Assembly: GCF_001039355.2 (NCBI RefSeq)
Contig: NW_019775658.1
Location: 717,502-781,501, forward strand
Origin: Lingula anatina
Taxonomy: Eukaryota; Brachiopoda; Lingulata; Lingulida; Lingulidae
DNA length: 64,000 nt
Direction of reading: 5' to 3'
In this document: positions 1 through 12,600 of the stretch, piece after piece
Layout of the letters: each line of letters begins with the position of its first letter
Position numbering within the stretch: the first letter of the stretch is position 1
Notes under the pieces: generated by a model
Seen by the model: the letters and a program-made list of their open reading frames with translations, nothing else
Databases searched by the model: none
Told to the model about the DNA's origin: nothing
Made by a program: the position numbers and the translations under genes

Positions 1-2248
1 CCCCCCCCCCCCCCATCCCATTTTCACCAGCAAGTGCAGCCCTTATTACACATTCATTGTTACTCATCATGCATTATTTATCTTCATGATTTATAAGTTC
101 CTTTTCACTTCTATACTCTTCATCAACCTTACCCAGATTATATGTACATTAACACATTCATGATTCTTTTGTATTGAACCATTACATTGTTTCATTCCTG
201 TGTTCAATATATCAATCCATTATTTGAAATCACAGCATGTCTTAAGTGTGAGCAGCTCATTAGCTGGTTGTATGTCATTTTTTCTCATCCCTTGCTTGCA
301 ATACAAGGATTTTATATCTGTCTAAAATACATGTATGTTAATTAAACTGGAAAAGACGATGATTTATAAATAATTTTTAATTTAAAACACCTTTGCAGTA
401 ATGTCACAACTCATTAAAAGCAAAAATTAACTTGAAAGTTAATTTCAGTTATGAACAAGTGTTATTTTCCACAGCTTTGCATTTCTTTTCCACCTATCAA
501 ATTTAGAAATCCATGGGAACCATGAGAAGTCTTTGGTTTGAATTTGGTATTTCATAGGTGTATTTCATAAATAACTCTTTTTTTTTTTTTTTGTCAAAGT
601 TTCCCATTCATTCATACATCAGTTAGCGTACAAATCATTGGTAAACTGGATGACGTTGCAGCCCATCGGTAAGGAGATCAATGGCGTTAATTAATGATTT
701 TACTTATATTTGCCTTGCCATGGACGGTTCAATTATAAATCTTACATCTGCTGTAGTAGAGTATCAATCATCAAGTAAAAACACGTCAGCGTTACTAGCG
801 TCTACTGTGACAGTATACAAACAGAAAAAAAGTTAACATAACCCCGATAAAATTTGGTATGCAGAGTTAAATGCCAGGATGGGTAAATGTAAGCCTAAAA
901 CTTCCAAAATGTGAAATGTCACACTTTCGAGTGATCGTCTGAACATTGACCCTTCGTCGAAGCATTTCACGATTATCATATCAACAACAGCGTTCAAACG
1001 AAGTGGTAATAAAAGTAAACACTTACTATATACTCCCTCACGTTGTCATGAAAGATCTGTTCCCTCACATTGACATCTTGCTCCATTGTTCTGTTTTAAC
1101 AAATCCTCAAAATGATCATGTTCAGAGGCTTTAAACGTCTTTGTTTACCATCTTCAAGGAGCGCAGCAGACTACCCTCCGTCCGCCATAAAATTTTCCCA
1201 TAACTCCTGAACTAGCCGCATGCGCAGATCTCATTTCCGATGATCACTGTTGAAGAACAGCTGATTTTTGATCGATGATTTATTGATTTTTTTGTGATGC
1301 ATGTGTCTTATTGATGCAGAAGGGGTTTGCTACACGTGATCATGCACTCGTGCGTTTAATCAGGATTATATTTTAGGGCCAGTAAGACAAAAACCGGCAA
1401 TTTAACATCGTGCACGCATGTTTTGTTTTGTTGCTTTGCGTAAGTACATTTGCATTTAGAAAACAAAGTAAATAGACATATGTAAATCTGGTTATTTCAT
1501 ATCAGAAATTGTATTGCGGTTTCTGTATCTGTCAGTGTTGTTTTCTTTCATAGTGGCGTCCATAATCTATGATTTAGAGGTATGAATATGAAGTAAATGG
1601 AGAGGCCATGGGTAGAGATAATGTAAACAAATGCTCAAAACGGGTGTGCCTGTAGAGTATGCATCACTCTTTCATTTGCGTTAGTGCGAGTTCTCACGCT
1701 GATCTTACCGCATAACAAGGCCTCATCCTGAGGCAACATCACTATCGGTGGTATCCTATTAATTCTCAACCACATCAAGACTTAATTGTGCTTCATTTTT
1801 TTCACTCGGAGTGCCATGAATCAAAAAGAAATCTTACTTCTATTAAGAGACAATACAGTGCTATCCCCCTATCCCCCCCCTTTTCCCTTCACCTCTGAAC
1901 AAGCACCTTATCTGTGCATATTTACACTTACCCATTAAGTCCAAGATTTTGAGCACAAGAAAGGCAAGTTTTGAAAGCATTTTTCTCTTGTTCATTAGAG
2001 AAGAGCTTTTTCTGCAGAAACATGAAATTCTGCATTTTTTAAATTCAATTCTAATGGTTCCTGAGATTCACCAAGATCTGCAATGAAATCTGGGGAAGGG
2101 GGGATAAATGTTCAGAGTTTTTTTTTTTTTTAAACCTAGGCTCGTGTCTGCATGGTTAATAAAATATTGCTTAGATTATATTGGTAGATTATAAAAGATA
2201 TATTTATTACTATAATACACATTTCAAAATTATTTTTATGTGTTTCAG
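1..2248. other. Upstream region of TMEM169, no coding gene supported
   Basis: This stretch starts with a poly-C run (1-14) and is AT-rich. Its only ORF over 60 codons (946-1134) has no recognisable protein motif. A GC-richer island at about 1140-1240 holds an NRF1-like word and could be the promoter and 5' untranslated exon of the TMEM169 gene. That gene's coding exon begins after an acceptor (tgtttcag) ending at 2248, so a spliced 5' UTR is likely. Short poly-T (580-592, 2120-2131) and C-rich (1866-1880) tracts are the only other structure I see. Confidence 0.5.
1218..1227. promoter_or_regulatory. NRF1-like site (GCATGCGCAG)
   Basis: The word GCATGCGCAG resembles the half-palindromic GCGCATGCGC site bound by NRF1-type factors in CpG-island promoters of animals. 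It lies in a locally GC-rich patch about 1.1 kb upstream of the TMEM169 start codon, in a place where a 5' untranslated exon would be expected. The assignment is inference from a 10-bp match and could be chance. Confidence 0.25.
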
Positions 2249-2333
2249 ATATTTAGGGCCAAGATCCTCACAGGTATTAAACAGATTTGATGGTTTCATA
2301 GTACATCCTTAGACTGCTGTGTAATCTCATACC

Positions 2334-3083
2334 ATGCCACAACTAGATCATGCCCATAATGGAATTGAACAGTCTTCCAGTCAAGAGACTTCCACCAGTC
2401 TGCATCAAGCAGCTATAGAGACACTCGATCAAGACCACCACCATGATCACTCCGGAACGGAGCCTCAGTCTGACATAGATGAATCTGTTTCTGTACGAGA
2501 AAAATTAACGCCACCTAGTGAGCAAAAAGTGACAGTGACAGGGACCATAAAGAGAGGTCCTAAAGCTGGTCAGTCAGTGGAGGTGGAGCTGCGACTCTCC
2601 AAAGACGAGTTACAGAAACTGGGTCACGAGGACGAGGAGTCTGTCTACGGCCCAGGGGAGTGTACCCTTTGTGGGTTAAAAAAAGGAATCCATGTTTTCC
2701 TATTCACTGTGATAGTTACCCCATTTGCTTTCTTTGGCTCACTAGGTTTGTCCTTCTACCTTGGGGCGCAGACATGGTACAACATCTTTATTTATTTCAG
2801 TGAAGAGAGGACAATCTGGCACAAAGTCTTCCTCTGTCCACTCTTAATACTGACCTTCCCACTGACCGTGGGGCTGAGTGCACTGGGGATCGCCCTCTAT
2901 GCTGCACTGATCCAGATATCGTGGTGGTTCAAGAGCTGGTTGAAGGAGATGCGAGACCTGGAGAAGGGGTTCTTTGGCTGGTTCTGTGCCAAGGTTGATC
3001 TGATGGAGTGCTCACCTTATGAGGTTGTCGTCCTGGATGACATCCCTGCCATCACCAGCGAGCTTCCAGGGACATCAGTTTGA
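2334..3083 (+). CDS. TMEM169: Transmembrane protein 169 homologue
   Basis: A 249-residue protein encoded in a single exon. The first ~65 residues are a low-complexity acidic and histidine-rich tail (a HHHDH run near residue 36). Residues ~66-100 hold the family's TGTIKRG..KGQ segment. Two hydrophobic spans follow at ~117-144 and ~163-192, separated by the very conserved loop TWYNIFIYFSEERTIWHK. The C-terminal block has the family signature DLEKGFFGWFCAK followed by ECSPYEVV. These blocks match vertebrate TMEM169 in order and spacing, so the family call is firm. The family is a predicted two-pass membrane protein of largely unknown function. The ATG at 2334 is the first in frame after the splice acceptor ending at 2248, so the 5' UTR is probably spliced while the coding part is intronless. 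Total length is close to the vertebrate protein (about 300 aa), with a shorter N-terminal tail. Confidence 0.93.
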   Translation: MPQLDHAHNGIEQSSSQETSTSLHQAAIETLDQDHHHDHSGTEPQSDIDESVSVREKLTPPSEQKVTVTGTIKRGPKAGQSVEVELRLSKDELQKLGHEDEESVYGPGECTLCGLKKGIHVFLFTVIVTPFAFFGSLGLSFYLGAQTWYNIFIYFSEERTIWHKVFLCPLLILTFPLTVGLSALGIALYAALIQISWWFKSWLKEMRDLEKGFFGWFCAKVDLMECSPYEVVVLDDIPAITSELPGTSV

Positions 3084-3524
3084 TATAAACTGAAATATGA
3101 TTGGTCTCATGAATACCTTTCAAGGATTGGTTAATTGTTGTTCTTGATACATGTATGAAAAACTTTTTTGGATTTACCTTTGGTCATTTTGATGTCTTTC
3201 GTATAGTGCCTAGAAGATGTAGACTGTACTTAGAAATGCTTTTTTATAAACCTATTTAAACATGAATTGCTGCTTATTACTTTATTTGTACATATTAAGT
3301 GTCTTTTAAAGCATCTGCATGTTGGTAGTGCAGATAATTCAAGGTAACATGAACATTTTCTACAAAGTTTTTAAATGGTAACTAAGATATATCAAGATGT
3401 TCATTAAACATCCTTTTAATGTTGATTATATCCCTGATTCCTTATTTAGATTATTTAAATAACAGCAGCTGTGTTTTTTTTTTTTTCTGTCAGTTGCTGT
3501 TTCAGTTTTTTGCTAAACTCCAGA

Positions 3525-3745
3525 ACCACCCCTTTCTTTAGAGGGTGAGACAGCATTTTGCACCACTCCTCTTCCTCGGAGTATAAGGCAGTATTTTGTA
3601 CCACCCTCTTCCTCAGAGGATCAGGCAGTATTTTGGACCTTACCTCCAAAGATCAGACAGCATTTTGAACCACTCCCCTTCCTCAGAGGATATGGCAGTA
3701 TTTTGTACTAACCCCTTTCTCAAAGAGTGGAGAAGTATTTTGTTA
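3525..3745. repeat. Imperfect ~37-bp tandem repeat in TMEM169 3' region
   Basis: Six degenerate units share the core CAG(T/C)ATTTTG, starting at 3551, 3589, 3626, 3658, 3696 and 3733. Spacings are 38, 37, 32, 38 and 37 bp. Each unit also carries a CCTCAGAGGAT-like block. The array lies 440-660 bp after the TMEM169 stop codon and before the first clear AATAAA (3850), so it is probably in the 3' untranslated region. Short ORFs across it merely read the repeat. Confidence 0.75.
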
Positions 3746-3849
3746 AAATATGTACAAGTTTTTTACATTGAAAAATTCTCCAAATATCATACCAGGTACA
3801 ATCTGTGTGGAAGGGACCAGGTCTATTTTTTGGTATTTTTCTGTTATAT

Positions 3850-3855
3850 AATAAA
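3850..3855 (+). promoter_or_regulatory. Candidate polyadenylation signal AATAAA for TMEM169
   Basis: This hexamer lies about 770 nt after the TMEM169 stop in AT-rich sequence. Chance occurrence is quite possible at this base composition. Confidence 0.3.
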
Positions 3856-6647
3856 TATTTACTGATAATACTTATTGAGAAAGAAACTTAATATTGATAA
3901 TTTAGGATGAGAATAATAGATTGCTGTCAAAATATCTGTTAACTCTATTTTAAATTGACACAAAATTTATATACATAAGGTGATGGTGTGTCTTATTATT
4001 AGTATTATGTGCCATTTCTATACTACTGCAAGTACTTTAAAAGATGTATATGTATATAAATCTGCACTGTCTACAATAAGAAATCCATCTTATATGCCAA
4101 TTATTTCAGTCAAAATCCATATGTGCATTTATAAGGGCCTAAGATCAGTTCAAAGTTTTACAGAGTTTTTATTATCAAATAGTTTTCCCTTTCTCTACTA
4201 GGGTAAAAGTTTCAAATAGACTTCTCAATGATAAAAAGTTTATCTCTTCAGAATGGTAAATTTATTCATTTACCATGGAAAGATCTGAATTTGTCGTTTC
4301 AACTATAGCATAAACACTACACACTCTTCTGACGTGTGCCATCAGTTGTGGAATAGGCCATTTCAGATATTCCAGACCGCTGAATGTTTTCTCATTGCCT
4401 GTCACAGCAGAAATACACAGAAATGTGATACCTTATTTTTTCTCTTCTCTCATTGAACTCATCGATAAGGACCATGTCAGTATTATGAAAGATGTTTGGC
4501 ATATTTGAAGTGGTCTATAACGTGTTAAGTTCAAGGCATATTTTCAGTATTTATTGAAAATCACATTATTATAAAATTTTATTTACACTAACAAAGAGAG
4601 TTTACACATTCTCAGTCAGTGAATTTTTTAATTAAGGAAGACCCATGATAAAGATTTTTTTCTTATCAACTACTGCTTTAAATATAATGTATTTATACCA
4701 CTTGTCTTTCATAAAACGAAAATGATACAGAATCTGGTGTTTGTTTTGAATGTCTCATCGTAAAGATGAATAATTACTGTAGAAAAGGATTTAAAAAATT
4801 GCTTTTGAAATGCCATGTGAAGATCATGGAAACGTTCAGCAAAGTTTGCAGTTTGTTCTAAATTTTGTTTACTGCGGGAGGAGATTGGGTGAAATATATA
4901 TGTAACGTATTAGCAACGCTTAACTAAAGTCGGTTACTTCTCCTTGGCTACAGTACTGTCCGACCTCGCGAGCTGTTCCCTGCGATTGCGGTAGGTGTCC
5001 TCTACGCACGCATTCTAGTTCCTCGTATCGTGATCAAAACCACTCGTTATAGTAGGGCGTAAATATGACCAAGCATGTACATCCAGACACGAATTTGCAA
5101 TCCATTCATATATATATATAAGTTGCTGCAAGTTTTGCATTAAAAGCAATTTTTAGTTAAAATAACACATGTGGAATGACAATACCAAAATACCAAGCGA
5201 ATCTTTCTGTAAATCAAAACATTGTCCAAGTTTCCAAGCATTAGGAAAATAAGAAAGTATTTTAACATTAATTGAACATTAAAAAATGTAATCAAAACAA
5301 GAAGAGTCAAGTCTTTGACCAATTCTGAAAGTGAGTCTAACTAAGGAAAATGTTGGAAATAAAATTGATTTTATTGAAATTTTAAACAGCAAGTTTCAAT
5401 ATATGTAAGTCTGTCCTAGAAATTAAAGGCATAGAACAATGGCCAAACCATTTTCCGCATCTTTCCGCCGTTTATATCAGTCTTAATTTTCTTAAATATC
5501 TTTATATTACAGCCTTTTCTAAATTTATTTTTAAAAACTAGACAACAATGCTTGCACATATACAGACGGATTTAGAAAAAGTTTTATCCTTATTCTTCTG
5601 TTTGCATCCTGGTGTAAAGGCAGCTGGAAAGGTTCTCTGTAGGCCTACATCTGGCAGTGGTACAACTAGGTAAACTTTACACTCTTGAACAAAGGGTGTC
5701 GGTCTTCGACCGCAAGTGGCAATGGACATTTGGAACCAGGTGTGACAGGAATGGTAGTTCGATAGGAATCATAGCCCGTTCCCCATTATTGTACTTTGCA
5801 CAAGTGACGTTCGTCCCATATACACTGTACTAACCCTAATGCTCCAACTAACCCTCACCTGACAGCTGTGCTTGTCACATGGGACCCAGGACTTCCATTC
5901 CTAGGACGTACCACCAATCCTGTCACAACTGGACAACATCTCTCAACATTTTCACGTGTGCTGTCAAGGTTTATTGCTCATGGATGACGGACAAACAATT
6001 CAGTCGTTCTCGTAGATTACTGACGATTAGAGTGACCATGTTGGTATTGAGTAGACCCTCTGCACGTGTCAAAGCGTGGTACTGGATGATTTCAAGCATT
6101 TTTCAATGGCACCAACCTGCTGATTCAAATTTTAGATTTTTGTGAAAGGTAAGGTTTATTAATTTTTTCATATTTCATAACATAAGCTAGACAGGTTGTA
6201 CGAGAAAGTTGACATCGTTCTGTGAACCGACAGATGCCATGTGTTCGTGTAATCTATCTACATTCTGCAGCTTTATATATGTGTTCTGTGCACTTGCTAG
6301 TGTTTTTGTCTGGTATTATCATTATTTTTACTAGCAGCAGTAGCAGTATAGTAGTAGTCATAGTAGTGGTAGTTGTTATTATGAATGAGACATTTGTACT
6401 CCTACCACATAAACATTACAACGCGCTACAAAATGATTGCCCCAAAGCGTTCAGGTAGTCGTTTTAAATATTTTCCATTAATACATCTGTCTAGTCATAC
6501 GCTTTTGTTTCCCTTTCCTTTCTTGATATTATGCTACTGAGCAATTTATTTTTGATTAATTTCAAAGTGCACCATTTTTCACAGTTTTTCATCGAACATC
6601 GAACAAAAACATACCTGTATTATGCCTATTTCGCATTTCTATTCCAG
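3856..6647. other. Intergenic region / possible 5' UTR of CACHD1
   Basis: No conserved protein is seen. A GC-richer patch at about 4920-5000 ends in a donor-like TGCG|GTAGGT (4991) and could be a 5' untranslated exon of CACHD1. That gene's coding part begins directly after an acceptor (attccag ending at 6647). A foldback element occupies 5736-5932. A degenerate TAG/GTA-rich stretch lies at about 6340-6380. Confidence 0.4.
5736..5932. repeat. Foldback element with ~31-bp inverted repeats
   Basis: The left arm starts CCAGGTGTGACAGGAATGGT at 5736. The right arm ends at 5932 and reads in reverse complement CCAGTTGTGACAGGATTGGT, so 18 of the first 20 positions agree, and similarity continues for about ten more bases. 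The arms are separated by ~130 bp without a coding sequence. Most likely a small non-autonomous DNA transposon (MITE). No clear target-site duplication was found. Confidence 0.55.
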
Positions 6648-9600
6648 ATGGGTTTCCAAAAGCGACAACATGGCGTTACAAACTTCCCGGCGATCACACT
6701 AGTGTTACTGGCTGTAATAATGTATCGGTATGAATGCTCAGCCGGGCTAATTGACGGCCACTCCATGGGGCAAATATTGGATCACGTAGTGCACAACGCA
6801 TTAGGGGTGTCGGAAATGCAAGTAAGAGTTTTTCCTTTAAAAATTCATTTTATTTGTTTATCTAAATATTAACCACTTTTTTCTTTCTTTTATTTTTATT
6901 TATTTATTTCATTTTACTTTTTTTAGGGGGGGGGGGGGCAGAAAAACGCGACTGGTTTAGGTTCAGATGACATAAAAAGAAAAAAAAGAATAAAAACCCT
7001 AAAAGTGTGTTGAGATACCCACACCCCATGACACCCCAATTTTCAGATCTAGAGAGAGTAGAATCTCACTCCTGTTTGAAGCGGAGGGTTGCCTCTCAGC
7101 TATATTCTGCTGGATTGAATTATTAATCAGTTTGATAAGCAAGGGTGGGGTTCACAGCAATTCAACAGTTCTTCAAACTGTTTAAATGCAGGTTAATAGG
7201 ACTACTCGGTTAGTGACACCAGCTAATTTTATACCCTGGTGGCTTGATCGAAGTCTAATGAAGTGCCCCTTCATATATAAAAATGGAAAAGCATACATCA
7301 ACTTACCAGAGATGAAAGTAAAAAGTTATCAAAATGGCATTAAAAAAGATGGACATAAAACGTGAAATAAAACCAAAAGATTAATCAGATACTAATTTTT
7401 TTCCGTTTTCATTTTTAAATCCCCGTTTATCATAATGGGCTATAAGAAAAGAAGAATTCGATAAATTGAAGATACCTTTTTCTTGACAGGCAGCATTTGA
7501 CCAAGTGGGTTACAACGAACGGGTTATAGATGGCCCACGGACTATTCAGGAGGTAAGGCATAATAAGTGAGTCACTCACTCACGTCAGTTTCACATCCGT
7601 TTTTGTGTGTATTCATGTGTCTTTGCATATTCGAATTAAAAAGTGGTTTAAAACATTAATGAAAGATTGATTGAGTACCGCATTTCATATTTATCATAAT
7701 ATATCTGTAAACAGTTCATTTTGTTCCTTTGCATTCAAAGATGACAGTGCTAGAACTTATTCTTTCAGCTTGCTGCTGCTCTGCAGAAGAAGTTTGCCGA
7801 ACCTGTGAACGCCCTATTGAGAGTGAAGAACGCCATTGAGAGACAATACGTACATTTTACTGACACTAACACGATGGACAAATGTTGCAATGTTACTGGC
7901 AACTTAGTCTATGACTTTCGATTTCGGACTAAGGTGAACAACTTCTTTCAGAGAATCGTTCTCAAAATTTTGAAAAAAAAATGCTTTGGCACAGTATTTT
8001 GAATGAGGGAATAAGACGAAAATGGCATGAGGCATTAAGAAAAAATTCTAAATGCAATCGAAATAAATCCGTTTACAAGGAGTTTTTTTAATTGATCCTT
8101 CTATCTTTTAAAAGAAGACTGACCTTTTTTTTTTATTCCGAATTCTTCTTCACAAAATTAAAAATATATTTCAGATAAATACCGACGAAAGCTGCGTGTC
8201 TACAGCAGCCCTCTCGCCTCCAAATCTAAAGTTTCCAACGGCGCTGGTCCACCAGACAATGAAGGAGAACTTGGCGGCCGACCCGACGCTGAAGTGGCAG
8301 TACTTCGGCATGGAGACTGGAGTGTTTATGTCCTATCCCTCTCAGATGATGGACGACTGTGAGTCCTACGACCCAAGATACAGGTCAGTGCTGTTTAAAA
8401 ATGATTTTGTCTAAAAATTTGTTAATTACCTCTATGGCTTGGTTTGGCTTTGGTTTGTTTATCTTTGTTTAGGATAGGTTTGCTGTGCACAGACTGGTAC
8501 TTTATTTTAACTTTATGGAGAAATAACGAAAATCGTAGTAGTTCCACTCTGTGCGGCCACGGGTCCAGTCCGATGTGGCGACCGAATTTCGCCTGTGTAG
8601 ATATATTTCTAACCATAAAAAATGTAAATGCGCGCGACTTCCTAAAATCAAAATTGCGTTGGACAAGACAACGAAGGGGTTNGTCTGAGTCTTGGTTTTT
8701 GGATTGACCTTTTATTTTTGAAGTTATTAATACTGAAATTGGAAGGTCCATATATATTTCGTAAAATTCACGTTTTATCAAAATAAAATCAAAAGTAAAA
8801 ATAAAAAGAGAAAATCCTGACAGAGTTTAATGGAGTTTGTGCTAACCTTTAGATAGCTATTTCAATCGTATTAATAGGGCTTTTTGTTTAAGAGAAATTC
8901 TTGATTAAAAAAAAGACAATTTTAGCCTCAAAACGCTGATATTACGTCACTCGTGTTACACTGTGACTACAAACTTTGAAAAATTGTTTGGCTTGCTAGA
9001 CCTTTTCTTTAAGTTAATAGGAAATTTCATTAGCTGCATTAGTTTTGGACTTTTTCGTTAATATCCAAGATCCCTTAAAAACCATAACCACACTGTTGGC
9101 TGAGATACATGTGGTGTTTGCCAAGGTGAGCCGATGCAATTAGTTTGAAATGCGGCTGAAACGGAAGCCTGACTTTTTTTCAAGTTCTGTCTTACTTATA
9201 TTGTTGAAATAGCTCAATAATTGTCATTGACTACTGTAATATACTTCATTGACCCCCAGACCCTGGTATGCGGAGGCAGCCACACAGAAGACCAAAGCCG
9301 TGGTCATTGTTATAGACACATCTCGCTCCATGGGGGATACTCACAACGGGAGGACGTTGTTAGAGATAGCTAAAGAAGCCGCCAAATCTGCAGTGGACAC
9401 CATGAACCCAAATGACAGCGTGGGTAAAATATTCAGCGGCTGGTGTGTGCATGAGTGTGTGTTGGGGGGGGGGGGGGGGGGTGGTCTCACCTTCGGAAGC
9501 CCCCCTACCCCGAAACAAATGAATGAAAGAATAAAATTTGATAAATTTTATACGAACATGTATTATAGTTTTTGTCTTGTACTTTTTCCATCTGCCCATT

Positions 9601-12600
9601 TCCATTAAAATATTATATTTTATTCAAAAAATCCTTTTAAATGGCTTATACAGTTACATAATGCTCAACCATTGTGTGCCACCTTACGTGAATAACCTTT
9701 TACAGTTTGCCATCGTTGCCTTCTCTGATTCTGCCACCACGCCACGTTTTACTGAGCACCAGATAGTGACAGAGAACGTGGACACGTGCTACGAAACCAA
9801 AATGTCAAGGGCCACGCCCATGAACGCGAAGAACCTGAAAAAGTTCATAGATGGCCTGAGTGCAGGAGGCGCTACCAACTACGCAGCTGCATTAACCAAA
9901 GCCTTCGAGTTCTTGAGACATTCCAATACCACAGCAGAGGGTTGGTGTGTCATTTTTCAATTTATGTTCTTTTTCAACAACGTTTAAGTCATCTTTTTCG
10001 AATAACTGGGTCCAAATTAATACCGCCCTGCTTGCCTTTGATGCCTTATTTCGAAGATATGCAAAACGTCTGCATTATGAAAAATTATTTTAGTATACCA
10101 GGTCAGTATGAGACAGAGTGTATTCCAATATGAAGTATCATATGTGGAAAATTTCAAGTCGTACTCAAAGACTTAATGGCTTGCATTGTACCACTCAGAC
10201 AGTAACACTGTCATTGAGAAAATTAAGGGTTCGAAATTAATGTTTATTTTCACTCCAGAACCAAGCATATTGTTCTTAACGGACGGTATATTAACAGCCG
10301 GTGGAGACCCGTTGCAAACAATACGAGACCAGAACGCCTTACTGGGGAACAAAGTGGTCATTTTGACGTTTGGTATAGGACGCTGTAAGATCTTAACTAA
10401 TTATTACCAAAACCAATAGTTTATAAATTAAAACTTATTAGCAGCAAATTATTCCCTTAAGGTTAGATTTTTTTTCACATGAATATGATTATCACATAAA
10501 TAAATAATGCCTGTATAATCCACACGAATGAACGTGAATTTTACAAACCAAGAATATTCTGTAAATTACCATAGAACACCTTTTACATTTATTACTAGGA
10601 GTGATGTCAAATGGATTTATTTAGATTATTCCAGTCGTTTAATGCTGTTGACATAGTTTGTAGACCCTTCATTTTGAGATTCTTGACTGCTTAAAGGGAT
10701 AATAACTCTTCGTATGAGATCTATATTTCACAATAAAATCATTGTGAATAACTCATAGATCTATAATATATTCTGTTTTACCACAAAAACGGCCATTTTT
10801 TCTGATATCTGAGCTTGTCTTCAGACCATGTGAACTCTATTGATGGCTATACTCTGTTAAAATCTCTTAAGAGATTTTAACAAAAAACCAAACTTTTTAG
10901 AAAAAAAACAGGGACTAACTTTGAATGTAAAAATGGATTCATTAACCATTGGTAAGTATGGGAAAATTGTTGTTTACTCCAGGAAAATTCATTTTTTGGC
11001 CAAAACGAAGAGTTATTATCCCTTTGTTTTAATGCAAACGAGTAACAAAAATGTCATTTATTGAAATGAATAAAAAAAAAAACAATGTATATTATTAATA
11101 TTCATATTTTACAGCCCTTGGTTACGAGGGAAGAACCGTCCTATATAACATGGCTATTCAATCAGCAAGTAATCCAGCATATGGTCCAATAAAGGTAGGC
11201 CTACTTTGTCGCGCGAGAGAGAAAGGCAGAGAGAAAGAAGAAGAGAGTTTGTTAAAGTAACGAACCACAAGTTTCATACTATGTTAGTTAAAAGACAGAC
11301 CTCACTGGGTTTTGGTGCATTTTGGAGATAATTATAATTTTGTGGTAAAATGGGTGCCAGATACTTAGACAGGGGCAATATGCCATAACGTTTCAAAAGG
11401 ATCTATTTTCACTAACTACGTCCCTAGTAATATATTGTAGAAACCTTGCAGTGTTAATCAGCTAGCCAACATCATACTTTTACATCCTTTACAGCGTGGG
11501 AGGTTTGCGTATGTCGCTGACCCTGATCACCTCCGGTCAGCCATGTCCTCTTATTACGATTACTTCTGCACAATACACCAAAACCCTCGGCCAATTTTCT
11601 CTGTGCCGTATCTGGACAGCCTGGGCCTTGGTGAGTCGGTATTTTCTGAGTATATAAAAGACGTTTTTGTCTAAATGACAGACAATTTAACAATATGACA
11701 GACAATTTAACTTCCAATTTATATATGTAAAAGGTATATTTTTGTTTAAAGCTTAGTGTTACTCGCATATGCATTTGTGTACCTGAAAACCCCACGTTTT
11801 ATCAGAGGCTTGTTGGAAAATTATTCGAAATTCAAATTTTGTATATTTTTAAAGAAGAAAAAGTCACAAAAAAGATAAAACAAGTCAATTAACTGTTTAG
11901 AGGTTCTGGATGCTATAACTTTCAGATTATTATAATCAAATTTCAGGTTTGGTGACGTCACTTTGTTTACCGGTGTTCTATGCCGACACGCTGGTAGGTG
12001 TGACGTGCTCTGACGTCACACTCTCTGATCTTCTGACAGACATCAGCACTCTTCGTGAAGGGGAAGTCAGCTATGCCTTTGTAATAGACGGTGCTGAAAG
12101 AACTATCTTTCACCCTCTTCTTCCCAAACCATATAATGTTGAATCCGACCAAATCTTCATCAACATCAACCAACTCGAAAAGTCAACAGAATTTAAGGAA
12201 GTCGTGCAATCTATGGCAAGGTTACTGTTCATGCATCTTGATTTTATATGAGATAAATGAAAATATATGAACCAAGCGTGGTTATTGTTTCTCGTCTGAC
12301 AGGTAAAACATATCACTGTATGACGTAGGCCTACCCCTTGTATAGCGTCACCGAAAGAAAATACGTGTTGGAACAATGCAAAATTGCGTTTACACTACTT
12401 AGACATTGGCCCACTGGACTTAGACCCCATTTCCATAGATTTTTAGATCGATCTATCCCTGTGGGTAGTCTCACTAGATTACTGTCAGCTTGGCCGGCTT
12501 AAGCGTCTGTCCCGCCTACTAAAAGCTGTAAGGGGGTAATTAACTGTGGTGCTGACTGCAATTTAGCGTGAACCCCCAGGGAGTTAGGTCGATCTAAATC

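Noticed and set aside
6222-6458. ORF with an IVVVIVVVVVI run
   Set aside because: Product of a degenerate TAG/GTA simple repeat upstream of the CACHD1 start; no family similarity.
8422-8781. Overlapping ORFs on both strands around the single N at 8682
   Set aside because: Intron 4 of CACHD1; no motif, and the ORFs only reflect chance absence of stops.
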